Positions 1 to 6,747 are shown, counted from the first letter of the stretch. The stretch is DNA of 11,488 nt from Kiritimatiellia bacterium (GCA_016302985.1 JAEDMN010000097.1:1-11488); one strand, 5' to 3'. Translations and numbers: made by a program. Notes: a model not told the origin generated them from the sequence alone.

Positions 1-92
1 CACTTTGTCATCCGAAAGAACGATCCAACCGGCCAACTCGATGCGGGCTCCTGCGCTTAGGTTGCGCGCCACAGGACCGTGGGACGAGAAGT

Positions 93-124
93 TCCTCACT
101 CTGGCGTGAGGACGCTTGGCCAAG
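93..124. repeat. Hairpin and adjoining 10-bp palindrome upstream of ribH
   Basis: TCCTCAC (93-99) pairs with GTGAGGA (106-112) around a 6-base loop. Two bases later comes the perfect palindrome CTTGGCCAAG (115-124). Both lie 40-70 bases upstream of the promoter candidate. They could be an operator, the end of an upstream transcript (there is no T-run), or chance. The segment does not resemble an FMN riboswitch. Confidence 0.25.
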
Positions 125-165
125 TCAATATGAGACAATTTTGTCGCAAACGGTCCGCGTTGTTC

Positions 166-194
166 TTGCGGCCCGTTCCTTCCTGTGCGATAAT
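166..194 (+). promoter_or_regulatory. Candidate sigma-70 promoter for the ribH operon
   Basis: A TTGCGG hexamer (166-171) is followed after 17 bases by GATAAT (189-194), which matches the -10 consensus at 5 of 6 positions. The -10 is preceded by TG plus one base (186-188), an extended -10 arrangement. This places transcription start around 200-202, giving a leader of roughly 20 bases before ribH. The -35 is weak (3 of 6), which the extended -10 may offset. No other pair in the leader scores as well by eye. Confidence 0.5.
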
Positions 195-212
195 GGCCGT
201 GCATTTCAACCG

Positions 213-218
213 AAAGGA
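213..218 (+). promoter_or_regulatory. Ribosome binding site of ribH
   Basis: AAAGGA lies five bases before the ATG at 224. It supports that start and shows that this genome uses Shine-Dalgarno signals; similar AAGGA-type sites precede several other genes in the window. Confidence 0.6.
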
Positions 219-223
219 TCCAA

Positions 224-685
224 ATGAAGATCATTGAAGGCAATTTGACGGCGAAGGGACTGAAGATCGCGCTCGTGGCGAGCCGCTTCAACTCCTTCCT
301 CGTGGAGCAGCTCGTGAAGGGCGCGGCGGACGTGTTCACGCGCCTGGGCGGCGACGAGGAGCAGCTCGTGCTGGTGCGCGTGCCGGGCGCCTATGAGATT
401 CCCGTGACGGCGAAGAAGCTGGCGGCATCGGGGAAGTTCGACGCGGTGGTGGGCCTGGGCGCGGTCGTGCAGGGCGCGACGGCGCACGCGGGTCTCATCT
501 GCGAGACGACCGCGCGGGCGTTCAACCAGATCTCGCTCGAGACGGGCGTGCCGGTGACGGACGGCGTCGTGAGCGCGGAGAACCTCGAGCAGGCGATCGA
601 GCGCTGCGGCACGAAGCAGGGCAACAAGGGCTTCGCGGCCATGCAGGCGGCGATCGAGCTCGCGAACGTCCTGAAGCAGATCTAA
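224..685 (+). CDS. ribH: 6,7-dimethyl-8-ribityllumazine synthase (RibH)
   Basis: This enzyme condenses 5-amino-6-ribitylaminouracil with 3,4-dihydroxy-2-butanone 4-phosphate, the penultimate step of riboflavin synthesis. It is cytoplasmic and forms pentamers or 60-mer shells. The 153-residue length is typical for the family. Visible family marks are Phe22 near the N terminus, PGAYEIP at 54-60, the GLGAVVQGATAH stretch at 78-89 with the catalytic His88, and the C-terminal ERCGTKQGNKG at 126-136 with the phosphate-binding region and Arg127. Some usually conserved positions differ: Gln83 stands where Arg is common, and Asp113 in PVTDG where Phe is common. The start at 224 has an AAAGGA site and a promoter candidate just upstream. 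It is the first gene of the housekeeping run. No other rib gene is in the window, so the riboflavin pathway is not clustered here. Confidence 0.93.
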   Translation: MKIIEGNLTAKGLKIALVASRFNSFLVEQLVKGAADVFTRLGGDEEQLVLVRVPGAYEIPVTAKKLAASGKFDAVVGLGAVVQGATAHAGLICETTARAFNQISLETGVPVTDGVVSAENLEQAIERCGTKQGNKGFAAMQAAIELANVLKQI

Positions 686-737
686 ACAAATCACCACGAT
701 AGAGTCCACATAGACTGACAAGAAAGAGAGAAAGAAG

Positions 738-2150
738 ATGGTCAAGAAAGTTGCGTTCCTCACGGCGGGCGGTCTCGCGCCCTGCCTCAGCTCCTCGATC
801 GGGTTCCTGATCGACGAGTACACGAAGAAGGCGCCGGAGGTCGAGCTCATCGGCTACGTGAACGGCTACATGGGCCTGCTGAAGGGCGAGTCGATCAAGG
901 TGACGCCCGAGGTCCGCAAGCACGCGCTCATCCTCACGAAGCACGGCGGCAGCCCGATCGGCAACAGCCGCGTGAAGCTCACGAACGCGGCGGACTGCTT
1001 CAAGCGCGGCCTGGTGGACGTCCCCGGCCTCGCGGAGGAAGTCGCGCAGATCAACGGCCTGAACGCGCAGATCAAGGAACTGGACGAGAAGATCAAGGAC
1101 CTCGTCAAGTCCCCCGAGTACAAGAAGGACCACTCGAAGGTCGAGGAGCTCCGCGCGAAGAGCCAGGCCCTCGCGGCGCAGCTGAAGCCGATCAAGGCCT
1201 CGGCCGCCGACAAGGTCATGAAGGCCGCGGCCGACCAGCTCGTGAAGGACGGCGTCGACGTGCTCCACACGATCGGCGGCGACGACACGAACACGACGGC
1301 CGCCGACCTCGCGGCCTATCTCGCCAAGAACAACTACGCGCTCACGGTCGTCGGCCTGCCGAAGACGATCGACAACGACGTCTACCCGATCAAGCAGTCC
1401 CTCGGCGCCTACACGGCGGCGGAGGAGGGCGCGAAGTTCTTCGCGAACGTCGTGAAGGAGAACAGCGCGAATCCGCGCGCCCTCATCATCCACGAGGTGA
1501 TGGGCCGCAACTGCGGCTGGCTCACCGCGTTCACCGCGATCACCTACCACAAGATGCTCGAACGCCGCATCAAGTTCCTGCCGGAGTTCGCCCTCACGCG
1601 CGAGCGCCAGGACGTCCACGCCGTGTACGTGCCGGAGGCCAAGATCGACTTCGACGCCGAGGCCGCGCGCCTGAAGGCCGTCATGGACAAGGTCGACTGC
1701 GTCAACATCTTCGTCTCCGAGGGCGCCTGCGTGAAGCAGATCATCGAGGAGAAGCGGAAGCGCGGCGAGGACGTCCCGCTGGACGCCTTCGGCCATCCCC
1801 GGCTGGACAGCGTCAACGTCGGCGAGTGGTTCAAGACCCAGTTTGCGAAGCGCCTCGGCGCCGAGAAGTCGAGCGTCTTCAAGAGCGGCTACTACGCCCG
1901 CGCGGCGGCGCCGAACAAGAAGGACCTCCGCCTCATCCAGGCCTGCGCGGTCAAGGCCGTCGAGTGCGCCCTGGCGGGCGAGGGTGGCGTCGTCGGCAAG
2001 GACGAGGAGAAGCACAACGTGCTCCGCGCGTGCGAGTTCGAGCGCATCAAGGGCGGCAAGCCGTTCAACGTGCGCAACAGCCGCTTCCGCAAGCTGCTGG
2101 ACAGCATCGGACAGTCCCGCCCGCGCAAGACGCGCGTCGTGAAGAAGTAA
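738..2150 (+). CDS. pfp: Pyrophosphate-dependent 6-phosphofructokinase
   Basis: This enzyme phosphorylates fructose 6-phosphate with PPi, reversibly, at the committed step of glycolysis. The PPi rather than ATP type is shown by GGDDTNT at 180-186 (Asp183 where ATP enzymes have Gly) and PKTIDND at 208-214 (Lys209 where ATP enzymes usually have Gly). Both substitutions are established markers of PPi use. The N terminus (LTAGGLAPCLSSS) and the stretch GGSPIGNSRVKLTN resemble, from memory, the roughly 400-residue PPi enzymes of rhizobia. At 470 residues this one is longer. Much of the excess is a charged helical, probably coiled-coil insert at about 99-151, just before the strand leading to GGDD; the C terminus ends in a basic tail. 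The upstream ribosome site is purine-rich (AAAGAGAG, 723-730) rather than canonical. It follows ribH by 52 bases. Confidence 0.9.
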   Translation: MVKKVAFLTAGGLAPCLSSSIGFLIDEYTKKAPEVELIGYVNGYMGLLKGESIKVTPEVRKHALILTKHGGSPIGNSRVKLTNAADCFKRGLVDVPGLAEEVAQINGLNAQIKELDEKIKDLVKSPEYKKDHSKVEELRAKSQALAAQLKPIKASAADKVMKAAADQLVKDGVDVLHTIGGDDTNTTAADLAAYLAKNNYALTVVGLPKTIDNDVYPIKQSLGAYTAAEEGAKFFANVVKENSANPRALIIHEVMGRNCGWLTAFTAITYHKMLERRIKFLPEFALTRERQDVHAVYVPEAKIDFDAEAARLKAVMDKVDCVNIFVSEGACVKQIIEEKRKRGEDVPLDAFGHPRLDSVNVGEWFKTQFAKRLGAEKSSVFKSGYYARAAAPNKKDLRLIQACAVKAVECALAGEGGVVGKDEEKHNVLRACEFERIKGGKPFNVRNSRFRKLLDSIGQSRPRKTRVVKK

Positions 2151-2169
2151 CGTCAACGGCACCTCAACC

Positions 2170-2176
2170 GGAAGGA
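2170..2176 (+). promoter_or_regulatory. Ribosome binding site of the HAD-like gene
   Basis: GGAAGGA lies seven bases before the ATG at 2184. It supports that start over internal methionines. Confidence 0.5.
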
Positions 2177-2183
2177 CAAGACA

Positions 2184-2864
2184 ATGGCAGAAGAGAAGAA
2201 GGCGCTTCCGCGCGGCGTTGTCGTCGAATTCGACTTCACGGCTATCGACGGCTCGCAGCTTCTGTTCGACACCGCGAAGAAGCTGCTCGCCCCGCTGGGC
2301 GTGGACCTCACGGTCAAGCTCGAGGCGATCCACCTCGCCGGCGGCAACTACCAGGGCGGCCTCACCGAGCTCTTTGCGGCGCTGGACGTGAAGCAGGACA
2401 GCGCAAAGGTCGCGCAGGATCTCGCCGAGGCGTTCAAGGCCGCTCTCACCGAGCGCGTGGCCGCGTCGGTCTCGGCCGGCTTCAAGGCGTTCGCCAAGGC
2501 GCTGACGGAGAAGGGCGTGAAGGTCGTGGTCGCGACGCGCGCGGACATCGAGCAGCTGCGTCCCGCCCTCGCGGACCTCGACGCGGACCTCGTCGTCCCG
2601 TACGCCGAGCCGTCGAACACCTACGGCAACTGCAAGTGGGACGCCTGGCGCCGCGCGTGCAACCAGAACGGCCTTGTCAACATGCTCACGGTGGCGGTGG
2701 CGGGTTCTGGCAAGGGCGTCAAGAGCGCCCTGCTGGCCGGCATGAGCGCGCTCTCGGTCGCCCACGACCACGTGGCGTACCAGGACTTCGGCGGCGCGGA
2801 CGTCGTCGTCGACGCGTTCGACGCGAAGCTCGCGCAGGAAGTCCTGCGGATGCTGCACATGTAG
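2184..2864 (+). CDS. HAD-superfamily-like protein with degenerate active site
   Basis: The protein has 226 residues and no confident name. Its layout follows a small HAD hydrolase of the phosphoglycolate phosphatase/beta-phosphoglucomutase type. It has an N-terminal VVVEFDFTAIDGS (12-24) at motif I, a helical cap-like stretch (about 30-105), VVVATRAD (114-121) at motif II with Thr118, GNCKWDAWRRAC (148-159) at motif III with Lys151, and AVAGSGKGVKSALLAGM (171-187) where motif IV (GDS or EDS, then an AAxxAGM stretch) is expected. Asp17, the nucleophile position, is kept. The second motif I acid is Thr19, and the motif IV acid is replaced by Gly, so Mg-dependent phosphatase chemistry looks impaired. 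It may be a pseudoenzyme with a binding or regulatory role, or my motif alignment may be off by a few residues. It sits between the phosphofructokinase (33 bases) and mazG (3 bases), so it is probably co-expressed with them. Confidence 0.6.
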   Translation: MAEEKKALPRGVVVEFDFTAIDGSQLLFDTAKKLLAPLGVDLTVKLEAIHLAGGNYQGGLTELFAALDVKQDSAKVAQDLAEAFKAALTERVAASVSAGFKAFAKALTEKGVKVVVATRADIEQLRPALADLDADLVVPYAEPSNTYGNCKWDAWRRACNQNGLVNMLTVAVAGSGKGVKSALLAGMSALSVAHDHVAYQDFGGADVVVDAFDAKLAQEVLRMLHM

Positions 2865-2867
2865 GCC

Positions 2868-3668
2868 ATGCAGCAGAAGGGCATAGACAGGCTCCACGAG
2901 ATCATGGTCCGTCTCCGCGATCCGGAGACGGGCTGCCCGTGGGACCGCGTCCAGACGCTGGAGACCCTGAAGCCCTGCGTGCTCGAGGAGACGTACGAGC
3001 TCCTCGCCGCGATGGGGCGTCCGGAGGACCAGGCGAACCACGTGGAGGAGCTCGGCGACGTGCTCCTCCAGGTGATGTTCCAGTGCGTCATGGCGGAGCA
3101 GGAGGGGCGCTTCGGCTTCGACGACGTCGCGAACGCGATTTCGGACAAGCTGGTGCGCCGCCACCCGCACGTCTTCGGCGACGTGGTCGCCAAGGATCCC
3201 GCGACGGTCCTGAAGAACTGGGAGCAGATCAAGCAGCAGGAGCACCGGAAGGAGTCCCGGCACAGCGCCCTCGACGGCGTGCCCGAGACGCTGCCCGCGC
3301 TCCTGAAGGCGCAGCGCTCGCAGGAGAAGGCCGCGCGCGTGGGCTTTGACTGGAAGGACGCCTCGGGGCCGCTGGCCAAGATCCGCGAGGAGCTGGCCGA
3401 GCTCGAGGAGGCCGTGGCCGCGTCGAAGGACACGGCGCTCGACGTGCACGTGAAGGAGGAGCTGGGCGACCTGCTCTTCTCCGTCGCGAACCTCGCACGG
3501 CACCTGAAGGCGGACGCCGAGAGCGCGCTCGAGGGCACCACGGCGAAGTTCTCCCGGCGTTTCCGCGCCGTGGAGGCGGCGGCGAAGGCCGCGGGCCGGG
3601 ACCTCAAGTCCATGACGCTCGCGGAGATGGACGCGCTCTGGGACGAAGCGAAGAAGGCCGAGGCATGA
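2868..3668 (+). CDS. mazG: Nucleoside triphosphate pyrophosphohydrolase MazG
   Basis: MazG hydrolyses (d)NTPs to the monophosphate plus PPi, removing aberrant nucleotides and, in E. coli, affecting (p)ppGpp level. The 266-residue length is close to the E. coli protein and fits two tandem MazG domains. CPWD at 23-26 opens the first domain. Its metal-binding acids are Glu40, Glu41 and Glu44 in LEETYEL, then Glu60, Glu61 and Asp64 in EELGDVL. The second copy repeats this with Glu174, Glu175 and Glu178, then Glu197, Glu198 and Asp201 in KEELGDLLF. Both sites look intact. The ATG lies only three bases after the preceding stop and has no good Shine-Dalgarno, so translation is probably coupled. The last four bases (ATGA) overlap ispH. 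The PPi product is the substrate of the phosphofructokinase two genes upstream. Confidence 0.93.
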   Translation: MQQKGIDRLHEIMVRLRDPETGCPWDRVQTLETLKPCVLEETYELLAAMGRPEDQANHVEELGDVLLQVMFQCVMAEQEGRFGFDDVANAISDKLVRRHPHVFGDVVAKDPATVLKNWEQIKQQEHRKESRHSALDGVPETLPALLKAQRSQEKAARVGFDWKDASGPLAKIREELAELEEAVAASKDTALDVHVKEELGDLLFSVANLARHLKADAESALEGTTAKFSRRFRAVEAAAKAAGRDLKSMTLAEMDALWDEAKKAEA

Positions 3669-4534
3669 AGGTCGAGGCCATCGAGCCGCATGGCTTCTGT
3701 TCGGGCGTGAAGGCCGCGTTGGAAAAGGCCCTTCACGCCCTTGCTTCGTCCACGTCGGACGACGTGTGCTGCCTCCACGAGATCGTGCACAACGAGTCCG
3801 TGGTCGCGGACCTGCGGGCGAAGGGCCTGCGCTTCGTCGAACGCCTGGACGAGGTGCCGGCCGGCGGCACGGTGCTCTTCTCCGCCCATGGGGTGCCCCC
3901 GCCGGTGCGGCGTGCGGCCGCGGCGCGGGGCTGCCGCGTCGTGGACGCGACCTGCCCGTTCGTCGCGCGCGTCCACCGCCAGGTGCGCGCCTACGCGGAA
4001 CGCGGCGTGCCGGTCGTGGTGGTCGGCCACGCGGACCACGTCGAGGTGCGCGGCTTCGTGGGCGAGGCCCTCGACGCCGGCGCGCAGGTGGCCGTGCTGA
4101 CGGACGCGGCGGAGGTTGCGGGGCTTCCGTTCCCCGTGGCAGGTCCGGTCGGCGCGGTCTGCCAGACCACGCTCGCGGCGGACATGGTGGCGTCCGTGCT
4201 GGGCGCCCTCGCGGCGCGTTTCCCGCGGCTCGAGACGACGCCGGAGGCCGGCGCCTGCACGGCGACCCGCGACCGCCAGGAGGCGGTGCGCGCCTTCGTC
4301 GCGCGCGGAGGCGACGGCGTGCTCGTGCTCGGCAGCGCATCCAGCTCGAACACGCGGCGTCTGGCCGAGACCGCGCGGGCGGCGGGCGCGCGCGCCTGGC
4401 GGGCGGCCGACCTGCACGAGCTGGCGGGGCTCGATTTCTCCGGCACGGAGGTGCTGGGGGTGACGTCCGGCGCGTCGACGCCGGAGGCGTTCTTCCACGC
4501 CGCGTGCGCGGCGCTCGCCCGACGGGGCGCATGA
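3665..4534 (+). CDS. ispH: 4-hydroxy-3-methylbut-2-enyl diphosphate reductase (IspH)
   Basis: IspH carries out the last MEP-pathway step, reducing HMBPP to IPP and DMAPP with a 4Fe-4S cluster. The three cluster cysteines are present at Cys12 (EPHGFCSGV), Cys97 (DATCPFV) and Cys198 (GACTATRDRQEAV). His42 (HEIVHN), His75 (SAHGVP), His125 and Glu127 (GHADHVEV), the QTTL stretch at 167-170, SSN at 227-229 and TSGAS at 267-271 match the substrate-binding set. The usual HPE in the His/Glu loop reads HVE here, a small deviation. Its 289 residues put it slightly below the E. coli enzyme. The start overlaps the mazG stop as ATGA, indicating translational coupling. The MFS gene follows after 10 bases. 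Its presence indicates the organism makes isoprenoids by the MEP route. Confidence 0.94.
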   Translation: MKVEAIEPHGFCSGVKAALEKALHALASSTSDDVCCLHEIVHNESVVADLRAKGLRFVERLDEVPAGGTVLFSAHGVPPPVRRAAAARGCRVVDATCPFVARVHRQVRAYAERGVPVVVVGHADHVEVRGFVGEALDAGAQVAVLTDAAEVAGLPFPVAGPVGAVCQTTLAADMVASVLGALAARFPRLETTPEAGACTATRDRQEAVRAFVARGGDGVLVLGSASSSNTRRLAETARAAGARAWRAADLHELAGLDFSGTEVLGVTSGASTPEAFFHAACAALARRGA

Positions 4535-4544
4535 GGGTTTCGGC

Positions 4545-5768
4545 ATGAAGTTCCTTTCCAGCTACAGCGCCGTCTGCCGTCCCGGGTCGGGATGGGCGGC
4601 CTTCTTCGCCAGCATTCTCGTGTGGGGCGTGGGCATGGGCTGCTTCCAGGCGGCCTTCAACAACTTCCTCGTCGAATTCTACTCGATCGGCGGCGTCGAC
4701 CGCGGCGTGCTGGAGTTCCTGCGCGAGACGCCGGGCGTCTGCCTCGTCGCGATCCTGGCGCTGCTGCACCGCCGCACGGACTGGCAGATCCTCCGCCTGG
4801 GCACGCTGGTGTCGATGCTGGCGGCGGGCCTGCTGCTGGTGCCCGTGCCGTGGATGCCGTGCGTCGCCTTCATCACCATCTGGGCGCTGGGCGAGCACCT
4901 GGTCATGCCCGTGCGCCAGTCGCTGGCGTTGTCGGTCGCGCGCGAGGGCAAGGGCGGCGAGTCCCTCGGCATCGTCACGGGCGCGATCAACGCGGGCACG
5001 GTGGCGGGCAGCCTGATCGTCGCCGCGGTGTTCTACCTGGGCACGCGCGTGATGTCCGCCGGATCCCAGCGCCTCCTCTACGACGTGGTGTGGGGGCTCG
5101 TCATCCTGCTGCTTGGCGCAAGCGTGCTGATGGGGCTGAAGGGCCGCGAGCCGGGCGTGCAGGGCCGCGCGCGCCCGTCCTTCTACTTCCGCCGGAAATA
5201 CGCGAAGTTCTACGCGCTCGAGCTCTTCTACGGCGCGCGCAAGCAGGTGTTCTTCACCTTCGGCCCCTTCGTCCTCATCAAGCTCTACGGCATGGAGACG
5301 CAGGACATCGCGCTGCTCTTCGGCCTGAGCGCGTTCCTGACGGCGCTCTGGGGCGGCCGCCTGATCGGCCGGCTCGCGGACCGCTGGGGCTACCGGAACG
5401 TGATGGTCTGGGACACGGTGGTGCTCTTCTTCGTCTGCCTGCTCTACGGGTTCGCGAAGGACGTCTTCCCCCCGCGCGTCGCGCTGGCCGTCGTGTGCGT
5501 GAACTACATCCTCGACGCGATCCTCTCCAACGCCTCCATCGCGACGAACCTCTATGCGCGCACGCTCTCCGATTCCCAGGAGGAGCTCACCGCGACGCTC
5601 TCCTCGGGCATTTCCGTGAACCACGTCATCACCGTCTTCTACGCGGTCTTCGGCGGCTGGGTGTTCGACCGCTTCGGCGCGGGCGCGCTCTTCTCCACCG
5701 CGGCCGTCATGGCGCTCGCGAACAGCGCCTTCGCCCTGACGGTGCCGAAGCCGCCGCCTCAACGCTAG
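4545..5768 (+). CDS. Major facilitator superfamily transporter, substrate unknown
   Basis: The 407-residue protein is strongly hydrophobic, with about 12 membrane segments expected. Clear ones lie near residues 18-40, 64-75, 86-100, 104-118, 141-165, 181-197, 235-247, 256-270, 288-303, 311-327, 355-371 and 379-398. The loop GRLIGRLADRWGYR (271-284) is the second-half copy of MFS motif A (G-x-L-x-D-R-x-G-x-R). The central loop (199-222) is rich in Arg and Lys, as expected for a cytoplasmic loop between the six-helix halves. Nothing in the sequence gives the substrate, and drug efflux, sugar or metabolite export are all open. GAGGG at 4533-4537, overlapping the ispH stop, is the likely ribosome site. 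It is the last gene of the housekeeping run. Confidence 0.85.
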   Translation: MKFLSSYSAVCRPGSGWAAFFASILVWGVGMGCFQAAFNNFLVEFYSIGGVDRGVLEFLRETPGVCLVAILALLHRRTDWQILRLGTLVSMLAAGLLLVPVPWMPCVAFITIWALGEHLVMPVRQSLALSVAREGKGGESLGIVTGAINAGTVAGSLIVAAVFYLGTRVMSAGSQRLLYDVVWGLVILLLGASVLMGLKGREPGVQGRARPSFYFRRKYAKFYALELFYGARKQVFFTFGPFVLIKLYGMETQDIALLFGLSAFLTALWGGRLIGRLADRWGYRNVMVWDTVVLFFVCLLYGFAKDVFPPRVALAVVCVNYILDAILSNASIATNLYARTLSDSQEELTATLSSGISVNHVITVFYAVFGGWVFDRFGAGALFSTAAVMALANSAFALTVPKPPPQR

Positions 5769-5807
5769 CCGCAGTCTCGGGGGCATCCGCCCCAGCCTCC
5801 TTCCTTC

Positions 5808-5844
5808 GGCATGCCGGCATCTGGCATGCCTTCTGCTTATTGTT
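5808..5844 (+). terminator. Candidate intrinsic terminator after the MFS gene
   Basis: GGCATGCC (5808-5815) recurs at 5823-5830. Because the octamer is its own reverse complement, the copies form an 8-bp stem with a 7-base loop. The tail at 5831-5844 (TTCTGCTTATTGTT) is T-rich but not a clean T-run. A weaker 5-bp hairpin, GGGGC/GCCCC, lies at 5780-5793. The position 40 bases past the stop fits termination of the ribH-MFS transcript. Confidence 0.45.
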
Positions 5845-5929
5845 GGCCACGCATTCCCGAGTCCGGGTCCCGATCCCTTGTTTTCAACGGGGATTTCCGG
5901 GTCGCCCGAAAGATCGGCTGCGGTACGAC

Positions 5930-5975
5930 ATGTCAAATTCTGACATCCTGCACGTTGCCGGATCAGATTTTGACA
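5930..5975 (+). promoter_or_regulatory. Candidate operator: 17-bp dyad plus 30-bp-spaced direct repeats
   Basis: ATGTCA (5930-5935) and TGACAT (5941-5946) form a perfect dyad around AATTC. TCAAATTCTGACA (5933-5945) recurs as TCAGATTTTGACA (5963-5975), 11 of 13 identical and exactly 30 bases apart, about three helical turns, so bound proteins would face the same side. The second copy ends in TTGACA (5970-5975), the perfect -35 hexamer, but no acceptable -10 lies 16-18 bases on. CTGACA (5940-5945) with TCAGAT (5963-5968, spacing 17) is a weak alternative promoter. Whether this is an operator, an unusual promoter or both is undecided. Confidence 0.4.
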
Positions 5976-5990
5976 GCCGAAAGATGGATT

Positions 5991-5999
5991 AAGGAGGTG
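5991..5999 (+). promoter_or_regulatory. Consensus Shine-Dalgarno of the sigma-like gene
   Basis: AAGGAGGTG is fully complementary to the usual 16S 3' end and sits seven bases before the ATG at 6007. It is the strongest ribosome site in the window and fixes the start there rather than at the internal ATG at 6103. Confidence 0.75.
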
Positions 6000-6006
6000 G
6001 GAGAAT

Positions 6007-6747
6007 ATGAAGAAGCAGAATCGGTTTGGTGGGAAGACGGTTCCGGAGAACGGCGGGCGTTCGACGGGCGCGATCGAATCGGATCGCTCGCTCTCGGATT
6101 CGATGTCCAGTCATGCGGGCTGCGCGCGGACCCGGGGTCTGTCGAAGGCCCTCCGCGCCCGTGTCGCCAGCCTCTACGAGGTGGTTTTCAGGACCGTCGC
6201 GGCGAACATCCGCGGCAAGTACCGCAACATCCTGAACGGGGCGGATGCGGAGGATATCGCGAGCGAGGCGCTTCTCTATGCCTTGAACGCGCTGGCGGAC
6301 CAGGACCCGGAGTCCATCACGGAGAAGGGCTGGACCGCCCTGGCCATGTTCAAGGCGCGCTGCCTGGCGAACTCCCTCCACCGCCATCTGGTGTCCGGCC
6401 GCGCCGAGGCGCTCTGGCTGGATGCGTCCGACGCGGGCGAGGACAAGGCCGGCCTCGAGGCGTCGTGCGTCGTGCGCGCGTCGGAGGCGGCGTGGCGCGA
6501 CAAGCGCCTGGACGCCGACCGCGCGGAGCTGGCCGCGCGCGTGTACGCGGACCTCGACGGCCTCTACGCGAAGTGCGGCATCTCCACGCGCGCCGGGAAG
6601 ATCTTCGCGGCCTACTACCTCCGGAGGGAGCCGCTCGAACACGTGGCGCGCCGCTTCGGCGTCACCGGGAACGTCGTCTACGTGACGGCCGCGCGCGTGC
6701 GCGAGAAGCTCGCGGCGTACGGGCCGGACTTCGTCTCGGCGGCCTGA
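6007..6747 (+). CDS. Sigma-70-like (ECF-type) RNA polymerase sigma factor
   Basis: The 246-residue protein has the two-domain layout of an ECF sigma factor. Residues 55-132 correspond to region 2: GADAEDIASEALLYALNAL (78-96) matches the core-binding region 2.2, and WTALAMFKARCLANSLHRH (109-127) fits the promoter-melting and -10-reading helices. Residues 195-236 correspond to region 4: EHVARRFGVTGNVVYVTAARVREKL (211-235) is a helix-turn-helix in the place that reads the -35. Between them lies a charged linker of about 60 residues. The first 45 residues are a polar, disordered-looking extension not usual in ECF factors. No anti-sigma gene is adjacent. It is the first gene of the accessory cluster and may direct RNA polymerase to that cluster's promoters, which is inference. 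A phage- or element-type sigma-like regulator is an alternative reading. Confidence 0.65.
   Translation: MKKQNRFGGKTVPENGGRSTGAIESDRSLSDSMSSHAGCARTRGLSKALRARVASLYEVVFRTVAANIRGKYRNILNGADAEDIASEALLYALNALADQDPESITEKGWTALAMFKARCLANSLHRHLVSGRAEALWLDASDAGEDKAGLEASCVVRASEAAWRDKRLDADRAELAARVYADLDGLYAKCGISTRAGKIFAAYYLRREPLEHVARRFGVTGNVVYVTAARVREKLAAYGPDFVSAA

Larger units (their letters stand above)
5769..6006. other. Intergenic spacer between housekeeping run and accessory cluster
   Basis: This 238-base gap is the longest between genes and has lower GC than its flanks, mainly in the last 80 bases. It holds the terminator candidate (5808-5844), a featureless middle (about 5845-5925), a dyad and direct repeats (5930-5975), and the sigma-gene ribosome site. 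I see no tRNA, no integrase-type core site and no convincing gene; the open frame across it has no start signal and no protein-like composition. Confidence 0.6.

Noticed and set aside
1..223. FMN riboswitch upstream of ribH
   Set aside because: The conserved RFN-element blocks are not found, and the leader after the promoter candidate is only about 20 bases long.
3..227. A plus-strand frame open from the left edge to just inside ribH
   Set aside because: The product is rich in Ser, Arg and Cys with no coding-like base pattern, and it runs through the promoter candidate.
2621..4546. A 641-codon minus-strand frame opposite mazG and ispH
   Set aside because: It mirrors the mazG and ispH codons, and its product changes composition at the plus-strand gene boundaries, as a shadow frame would.
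522..5936. An open frame of 1,804 codons on the minus strand across the whole housekeeping run
   Set aside because: It is antisense to six well-supported genes. Its product is dominated by Arg, His, Ala and Glu with no domain, and GC-rich codon use on the plus strand removes stops from this frame.
5769..6006. tRNA gene or attachment site in the spacer
   Set aside because: No cloverleaf, TTCGA-type T loop or CCA-adjacent acceptor could be assembled, and no matching direct repeat is visible elsewhere in the window.
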